A stretch of 38,155 nucleotides of DNA, from the NCBI GenBank assembly GCA_030842085.1, contig JAUUSE010000017.1, positions 1-38,155 of the forward strand. The letters run 5' to 3'. The notes below the pieces were generated by a model. The model was not told the origin of the DNA and searched no databases. It saw only the letters and a program-made list of their open reading frames with translations. A program made the position numbers and the translations under genes. The stretch's first letter is position 1. Each line of letters opens with the position of its first letter. This stretch comes from Timburyella sp030842085. Its GTDB lineage: Bacteria > Bacillota > Clostridia > Oscillospirales > Acutalibacteraceae. Positions 33,750 through 38,155 of this stretch are shown piece by piece.

Positions 33750-33904
33750 ATTCGATTTTCCGTCTTATTAGCCATTATTTATGCCACTGTACATTTTAAG
33801 CGCTGATAACATTTATGATTGTAAAAGCTTAAGCCGCGATTTAGTAAAGGCGGCAGGCTGTATACGAAATATTGTAATTTATTTAAACAAAGAGGTAAGT
33901 AAAA

Positions 33905-34588
33905 ATGCAGAAAATAAAGGCGGTAATTTTTGATTTAGATGGCACTCTGCTAAACTCTCTTGAAGACCTTGCCTGCGCCATGAACTATGCTCTCAGAGCC
34001 TATAATTATCCTGAGCACAGTGTAGAAGAAATAAAGGCAATGGTGGGCAGCGGTCTTAGCTTCTTGGTAAAATCTGCCGCTCCCGGCTGCACAGAAGATG
34101 ACTTTATTAAAATGAAATCTGTGTTTATTGAATATTACAATAAAAACAGCCAAAAGCACACAAGGCCATACGACGGCATAATACCTCTTTTATCCGAGCT
34201 TAAAAGCATGGGTATAAAGCTTGGGGTTGTCACAAACAAACCGGACGTTTTGCTAAAAAATATACTTACGCCTATTTTTGGAGATATATTTGACGCGGTA
34301 ACAGGGCAGATTGACGGACTGCCGACAAAGCCTGACCCTACTCTAACATTGTCGTTAATTAAAAAAATGGGGATAGATCCGTGCGAATGCGCCTTTGTCG
34401 GCGACTCAGACACAGATATGCAGACAGCCGTTAACGCCGGCGTTCTCCCAATCGGCGCAGCCTGGGGATATAGGAGCAGGGATATTATATCTGCCGCCGG
34501 GGCAAAATATATTGCCGACAGCCCCGAAGATGTTTTAAATATACTCAATTTAGCCGATAACAACGCCGACCACAACGGTAAAGATTAA
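33905..34588 (+). CDS. HAD family hydrolase, phosphoglycolate phosphatase-like
   Basis: The 227-residue HAD phosphatase has motif I DLDGTLLNS with catalytic Asp10 and Asp12, the helical cap at about 18-85, motif II VVTNKP near 108-113, motif III Lys in TKPDPTL near 140-146, and motif IV VGDSDTDMQTA near 158-168. This is the pattern of Gph/PpaX-type phosphatases; the substrate may be phosphoglycolate, pyrophosphate or a sugar phosphate. A moderate GAGGT site precedes the ATG. It is followed by tRNA-Arg. Confidence 0.9.
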   Translation: MQKIKAVIFDLDGTLLNSLEDLACAMNYALRAYNYPEHSVEEIKAMVGSGLSFLVKSAAPGCTEDDFIKMKSVFIEYYNKNSQKHTRPYDGIIPLLSELKSMGIKLGVVTNKPDVLLKNILTPIFGDIFDAVTGQIDGLPTKPDPTLTLSLIKKMGIDPCECAFVGDSDTDMQTAVNAGVLPIGAAWGYRSRDIISAAGAKYIADSPEDVLNILNLADNNADHNGKD

Positions 34589-34617
34589 TTACAAAAAAAT
34601 TTTGATGTCTGACCTTA

Positions 34618-34646
34618 TTGACATATTGTCGGCAATTTAGTAAAAT
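34618..34646 (+). promoter_or_regulatory. Promoter of tRNA-Arg
   Basis: TTGACA, 17 bp, TAAAAT, ending 25 bp before the 5' end of the tRNA. Confidence 0.75.
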
Positions 34647-34671
34647 ATGTAGGTCAATTAGATAAATATAT

Positions 34672-34748
34672 GCGCCAATAGCTCAGCAGGATAGAGCAAC
34701 TGCCTTCTAAGCAGTAGGTCGTGGGTTCGAATCCCTCTTGGCGTGCCA
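34672..34748 (+). tRNA. tRNA-Arg (anticodon TCT)
   Basis: A full cloverleaf can be drawn: acceptor GCGCCAA/TTGGCGT, D arm GCTC-AGCAGGATA-GAGC, anticodon arm ACTGC-CTTCTAA-GCAGT, T arm starting GTGGG-TTCGAAT, discriminator G and an encoded CCA. The anticodon TCT reads AGA/AGG arginine codons. It has its own promoter and terminator. It marks the border between core genes and the A+T-rich accessory segment to the right. Confidence 0.97.
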
Positions 34749-34752
34749 TATG

Positions 34753-34801
34753 AAAACACCATTGAGTTCTGAACCCCAGAGTTTGGAATCAATGGTGTTT
34801 T
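34753..34801 (+). terminator. Terminator after tRNA-Arg
   Basis: A 13-bp perfect stem AAAACACCATTGA/TCAATGGTGTTTT with a 23-base loop, followed by ATTTAT, five bases after the tRNA CCA end. Confidence 0.8.
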
Positions 34802-34938
34802 ATTTATAAAATTCAGTATTTATGTGGCTTTTCAAGGCCGCATTTTCTTTTTGCCATTTGGACTCATTTTACGAAAAAGTGTAAAACGGATAGTAGAAAA
34901 AATAAAAACCAACCTTTTCGAACTCCCAAGTACGAATA

Positions 34939-36090
34939 TTAATCTGCAAAAAGCCCGTTGATTACGGCATATTCGTGTTCTTTCTGTTCAGGAGTCTTGT
35001 ATTGCAATTTTCTATGCGGCCTTTTTGTATTGTAAAAGTTCATATAATCATCAATGGCTAAGAAAAATTCTGATTCAGATCGATACTTTGTCCTATATAG
35101 TTCTTCCTTTTTAAGAGAAGCGAAGAATGACTCAATCACTGAATTATCATAAGGCACATACGGCTTTGAAAAAGAATGTGTTATATTAATGGATTTTATA
35201 TATGCTGACATACCCTTTGAACAAAAATTAAAACCTCGGTCAGTATGATATATCAATGATGAATCCGGCTGCCTATCTTCATATGCTGCTTTTAATGTTG
35301 AAGTGACAAGCTGAGTACTGTTGTTTTTACTGACTTTATATGAGATAACTTTTCTAGAAAACAGGTCGAGTATTACACAAATATAATAAGCTTTATCATT
35401 GAATTTAAAGTATGTAACATCACTTACCCATACTTCATTTGGTGCTTTAGTATCAAACTGCTGATTGACATAGTTTTTGTGCTTTTTGCATTCGTCCTCG
35501 TAAAGTTTTTTTGATGTCTGGCGAATACTCCCAATTCCCATATCTTTCATCAAACTACGAACCATCTTCTCAGAAACAGCGATACCATCATTTCTCATAA
35601 TAGTGGCAATTTTACCAGCGCCAAAGATTTGTCGATTCTCGTCATATATTTCTTGAATAGCAATCCGTAGTTTTTCTTTACGCTTAGCATACCAAGTATT
35701 ATCTTTCTTGTTTCGTAAAATGTGATTGTAGAATGTACCTCTCGAAATATTCAATGTATCACAAATCAAATGCACGCTATATTCACCGCTAAAACTTTCA
35801 GCAAGATACAACTTGCGCTTTAAAGGTATATCATCAATTCTTCCGACATCTTTTAAAATAGCAACCATATTTTCCAACCGTTTAACTTTATTCTCAAGTA
35901 ATACAAAATTGCGGTAATTGACCGATTTTTTCTTTGTTTCCTCTTGCTCAATCTTATACTGTTTAATCCAAGTGTAAAAAGTGCTTTTTGAAATTCCAGT
36001 GTCAGCATATATTTTCAAATAGCTCTCCCTGCCGGTAATATAGCGATCTATTATTGATTGCTTTTGCTCTGGTGTATATGTTGTTTTCAT
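34939..36090 (-). CDS. IS3-family transposase, single fused ORF
   Basis: The 383-residue DDE transposase combines OrfA- and OrfB-like parts in one frame. It has an N-terminal helix-turn-helix (1-45, TYTPEQKQSIIDRYITGRES), a leucine-zipper-like helix (60-80), an HTH_21-like region (about 135-190) and the rve integrase core with Asp224 (WVSDVTYF), Asp284 (YHTDRGFNF) and Glu320 (NSVIESFF), spaced DD(35)E. Most IS3 elements use two overlapping frames and a -1 frameshift, so this fused form is notable. AAGGAG lies eight bases before the ATG. It appears intact. Clear terminal inverted repeats were not found. Confidence 0.93.
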   Translation of the reverse strand: MKTTYTPEQKQSIIDRYITGRESYLKIYADTGISKSTFYTWIKQYKIEQEETKKKSVNYRNFVLLENKVKRLENMVAILKDVGRIDDIPLKRKLYLAESFSGEYSVHLICDTLNISRGTFYNHILRNKKDNTWYAKRKEKLRIAIQEIYDENRQIFGAGKIATIMRNDGIAVSEKMVRSLMKDMGIGSIRQTSKKLYEDECKKHKNYVNQQFDTKAPNEVWVSDVTYFKFNDKAYYICVILDLFSRKVISYKVSKNNSTQLVTSTLKAAYEDRQPDSSLIYHTDRGFNFCSKGMSAYIKSINITHSFSKPYVPYDNSVIESFFASLKKEELYRTKYRSESEFFLAIDDYMNFYNTKRPHRKLQYKTPEQKEHEYAVINGLFAD

Positions 36091-36110
36091 GTTATCAACT
36101 CCTTTTATAA

Positions 36111-36140
36111 ATTATAACATTATACGCTTCAATCTTTCAA
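36111..36140 (-). promoter_or_regulatory. Transposase promoter
   Basis: On the minus strand TTGAAA, 18 bp, TATAAT, 21 bp before the transposase start. It is divergent from, and 25 bp away from, the promoter of the two-gene operon. Confidence 0.55.
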
Positions 36141-36164
36141 TGTAAATAGAAATTTCAAAATATA

Positions 36165-36193
36165 TTGACAAAAGAAATTGAAAGCTATACAAT
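36165..36193 (+). promoter_or_regulatory. Promoter of the two-gene unknown operon
   Basis: TTGACA, 17 bp, TACAAT, giving a leader of only about 15 nt before the ATG. Inverted arms CTTTCAAT (36134-36141) and ATTGAAAG (36177-36184) overlap the transposase -35 and this spacer, suggesting a shared operator. Confidence 0.75.
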
Positions 36194-36214
36194 AAGAAAA
36201 AAGGAGGCAATAAT

Positions 36215-36796
36215 ATGTCGGAATTGCAAATTAAAATCAATATAGGTGAGTTCGATATTTTTCTTCAAGGTGAGGGAGAGTTGGTTTATAAGGTTTTTTC
36301 TGATATCAGACAAAATGGAATAGGAAAGCTAAATTGTCAGAGTGAATCTAATACACAAAATTCTACTGATAATTTTAATAATTCTTCAACGAAAAACAAT
36401 GAATCCCAATCAACTAATGAAGTTAAAGTATCAACAACAAAATCCAAAAAAAGGACATTACAGGCCAGCGGTCAACTATTAAAAGATTTGGATTTATCCG
36501 GAACAAATAAAAGTCTAAAAGATTTTATAAACGAAAAAAAACCTTCTAGCAATGTTCAAAAAACGGCTACATTTGTTTATTATCTTCAAAACATCCTTAA
36601 TATAAATGAAATAACTATTGATCACATCTTCACATGTTATAAATTTATGGGTTTCCGTATTCCAAACAATTTACCGCAAAACTTAGCAGATACCTGCAGT
36701 TCAAAGTATGGATATATAGGTAGAAAAGATGGTAAATACACGATGACTGTAATGGGAAATAACTATATTGAATTTGATATCAATAAGGATAATTAA
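36215..36796 (+). CDS. Unknown protein: beta-beta-alpha module, linker, winged-helix-like domain
   Basis: I do not recognise a named family. Residues 1-35 (MSELQIKINIGEFDIFLQGE) look like two strands and a helix. Residues 40-80 are a Ser/Asn/Thr-rich disordered linker ending in basic residues (KSKKR). Residues 98-190 form a compact domain (SLKDFINEKKPSSNVQKTAT, FVYYLQNILN, GYIGRKDGKYTMTVMG) with the alternating helix and beta-wing look of a winged helix. The ATG follows AAGGAGG by seven bases. It is one base from the next gene, whose N-terminus resembles this domain. Base composition is A+T-rich, unlike the core genes. Confidence 0.85.
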   Translation: MSELQIKINIGEFDIFLQGEGELVYKVFSDIRQNGIGKLNCQSESNTQNSTDNFNNSSTKNNESQSTNEVKVSTTKSKKRTLQASGQLLKDLDLSGTNKSLKDFINEKKPSSNVQKTATFVYYLQNILNINEITIDHIFTCYKFMGFRIPNNLPQNLADTCSSKYGYIGRKDGKYTMTVMGNNYIEFDINKDN

Positions 36797-36797
36797 T

Positions 36798-37553
36798 ATG
36801 TTTTCTTCAATAGACGAATTTATAAAGTATATTCCAGAATTTGAAAATCTTTCACCTAGCGAAATGATTCCATTCTTTGTATATTTTTGTAATCAAGAAA
36901 GTGGGAACGAAGTTACACCGAAAGAGATAAAAGAGTGTTATGATAATTTAATATTGTCCCCGTACTCTAATATTTCTGCTTATCTTAATAATAAATCTGC
37001 TGGTCGAAATGCCGTTTTTTTAAAGAAAAAGAATGGGTATTTACTTACAAGAACATATAAAGAAAGGTTAGAAAGTTCACTTCTTGTAGACTTAAAACTT
37101 AAGCCCACTAATAATTTAATTGATCTTACCATACTTAGTGGTACTCCGTATTATATTCAAAAGACTACAGAGCAAATGAGTTGTTGTTACGATAACGGAT
37201 TATATGACGCATGTTTGGTAATGATGAGAAAGTTATTTGAAACATTAATCATAGAGTGCTTTGAACGATATAGCTGTGTTTCGGAGATTACCGATATCAA
37301 TGGTAATTTCTATTATCTTAGTGATTTGATCCCCTATTATTTGAATAGTACCCACTGGACTGTAAGCAGAAATTTTGAAAAATATATAAAGAATGTAAAA
37401 AAATATGGTAACCTAAGCGCTCACAATCGTAAGTTTTTGGCTAAAAAGCATGATATTGATTCTTTTAAATTTGATATGCGGCAATGCTTACAGGAGATAA
37501 TACTTACTATCGATTATATCAACTGGGATAAGTCTAATCATTGTGTAAAATAA
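36798..37553 (+). CDS. Unknown protein with winged-helix-like N-terminus and DUF4145/HEPN-like C-terminus
   Basis: The 251-residue protein starts at the ATG one base after the previous stop; a longer frame would overlap that gene. Residues 1-92 (SSIDEFIKYIPEFENLSPSE, MIPFFVYFCNQESGNEVTP, FLKKKNGYLLTRTYKERLE) resemble the C-terminal domain of its neighbour. Residues 120-245 are helical, with YDACLVMMRKLFETLIIECF near 137-156 and YGNLSAHNRKF near 203-213, the R...E and GNxxAH pattern of DUF4145/HEPN-like domains. HEPN proteins are often RNases or RNA-binding partners in defence and toxin systems. The catalytic RxxxxH form is not clear. The function is unknown; a defence role is inference. Confidence 0.85.
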   Translation: MFSSIDEFIKYIPEFENLSPSEMIPFFVYFCNQESGNEVTPKEIKECYDNLILSPYSNISAYLNNKSAGRNAVFLKKKNGYLLTRTYKERLESSLLVDLKLKPTNNLIDLTILSGTPYYIQKTTEQMSCCYDNGLYDACLVMMRKLFETLIIECFERYSCVSEITDINGNFYYLSDLIPYYLNSTHWTVSRNFEKYIKNVKKYGNLSAHNRKFLAKKHDIDSFKFDMRQCLQEIILTIDYINWDKSNHCVK

Positions 37554-37568
37554 ACTAACATTTCCTAT

Positions 37569-37581
37569 GGTTCAAATCCCT
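37569..37581 (+). repeat. tRNA T-arm-like fragment, possible attachment-site scar
   Basis: GGTTCAAATCCCT matches GGTTCGAATCCCT of the tRNA-Arg T arm (34724-34736) at 12 of 13 positions in the same orientation. With its flanks (TATGG and CCCTA) it can almost form a T arm. It lies 16 bp after the second operon gene, so tRNA-Arg and this site would bracket the transposase and the operon. Confidence 0.35.
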
Positions 37582-37627
37582 ACATAAAATTGCAAAAACA
37601 TCTTTTTTATTGTCTCTTGCCAGTGTC

Positions 37628-37665
37628 AAAAGAAGTCGATTGCTGTAAGGCAGTCGACTTCTTTT
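37628..37665 (+). terminator. Terminator of the two-gene operon
   Basis: A 16-bp stem, AAAAGAAGTCGATTGC with GCAGTCGACTTCTTTT (one G-T pair), and a 6-base loop, 75 bp after the operon. Confidence 0.8.
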
Positions 37666-37720
37666 GCATTTTCTGGTAGAATATAAACAATGATTATTTA
37701 TGGAGCAGGAAAGTGATTGT

Positions 37721-38145
37721 ATGACCGAAAAATCAATCGCTTATTGTGGCTTAATATGTGACTTGTGCAATCCAAATGGAGGGTGCAACTGTAAAAATCT
37801 GAGAATAGCTGTGGCAAGAGATTGTCGCCACAGGGGTGTTACCAATATACTTGTTGTACCGAAAAAGGGATAGATGGGTGCTGGGAATGTAAGGAATCCC
37901 CTTGTGGAAAAGATATGCTCGCTCCTCACAAGATTAAGATAAGAGCGTTTGTCAAATGCATAAAAGAGGAGGGTATAGATAAGTTTATCCATTATATACA
38001 GGCAAACCAAAAGCTCGGGATCGTTTATCACAAAACAGGTGTAATAGGTGATTATGACTTGGCAACTGAAGATGAAGTTTTGCAATTACTTAGGCGAACA
38101 AAAGGAGGGTATGAAGAAAAGTCTGTAAATAAGATTCTTCTATGA
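37721..38145 (+). pseudogene. DUF3795 Cys-rich protein gene with a one-base frameshift
   Basis: The 5' part from ATG 37721 reads MTEKSIAYCGLICDLCNPNG and GCNCKN, then runs into a TAG at 37865. The 3' part in another frame reads CGKRLSPQGCYQYTCCTEKG then CWECKESPC and continues to a TGA at 38143-38145. Together they give the DUF3795 pattern of paired cysteines. The switch lies at the AAAAA run 37793-37797; one extra A would restore a single frame of about 141 codons. It is a disrupted gene, an assembly error, or less likely a programmed frameshift. DUF3795 function is unknown. GGAGCAGGAA precedes the start. Confidence 0.75.
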
Positions 38146-38155
38146 TAAGACTGGG

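Noticed and set aside
34939..38145. CRISPR array or restriction-modification genes in the accessory segment
   Set aside because: There are no regularly spaced repeats and no methyltransferase or nuclease motifs; only the transposase, the two-gene operon and the broken DUF3795 gene are present.

Overview
The window looks like a chromosomal segment of an endospore-forming Firmicute of the class Clostridia. The evidence is a complete spoIIIAA-AH sporulation operon, strong AGGAGG-type ribosome binding sites, frequent ATA isoleucine codons, and Firmicute gene orders such as spoIIIA-yqhY-nusB-xseAB-ispA-dxs-tlyA-nadK, tig-clpP-clpX and rplS-lepB-rbgA-rnhB-yraN. I cannot name a genus from the sequence alone.

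Layout. 1-13.3 kb, all on the minus strand (read right to left): the spoIIIA operon, which builds the mother-cell half of the mother cell-forespore feeding-tube/secretion channel, behind a near-consensus sigma-E promoter. It is followed by yqhY with its own vegetative-type promoter and a strong terminator. After that come nusB, the exonuclease VII genes xseA/xseB, isoprenoid genes (ispA, dxs), a YuiD-like membrane protein, the rRNA methyltransferase tlyA, and nadK, which is cut by the left edge. 13.3-23.7 kb: mntP (+), a WYL regulator (-), the protein quality-control operon tig-clpP-clpX (-), a metallophosphoesterase (-), a small cysteine-rich DUF1540 protein (+), an SGNH esterase (+), and a 1.25-kb stretch with no convincing gene but many stem-loops. 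23.7-32.6 kb, minus strand: thrC, an M19 dipeptidase overlapping yraN, rnhB, rbgA, two tandem signal peptidases, rplS with a structured leader, an SDR oxidoreductase and a hypothetical gene. A 103-bp nested palindrome sits between rbgA and rnhB. 32.7-34.8 kb, plus strand: an aldose-1-epimerase-like gene, a HAD phosphatase and tRNA-Arg(TCT).

The last 3.3 kb downstream of the tRNA is accessory DNA, visibly more A+T-rich than the rest. It holds a single-ORF IS3-family transposase (-), a divergently transcribed two-gene operon of unknown function, and a DUF3795 gene broken by a one-base frameshift. The two-gene operon is the best candidate for an undescribed system. Its first protein has a short beta-beta-alpha N-terminal module, a Ser/Asn-rich linker and a winged-helix-like domain. 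Its second carries what looks like a relative of that same domain fused to a DUF4145/HEPN-like C-terminal domain. A 13-bp near-copy of the tRNA-Arg T-arm lies just after the operon and may be an old attachment-site scar.

No database search was run. Family names rest on motif recognition, and start codons were chosen from ribosome binding sites.
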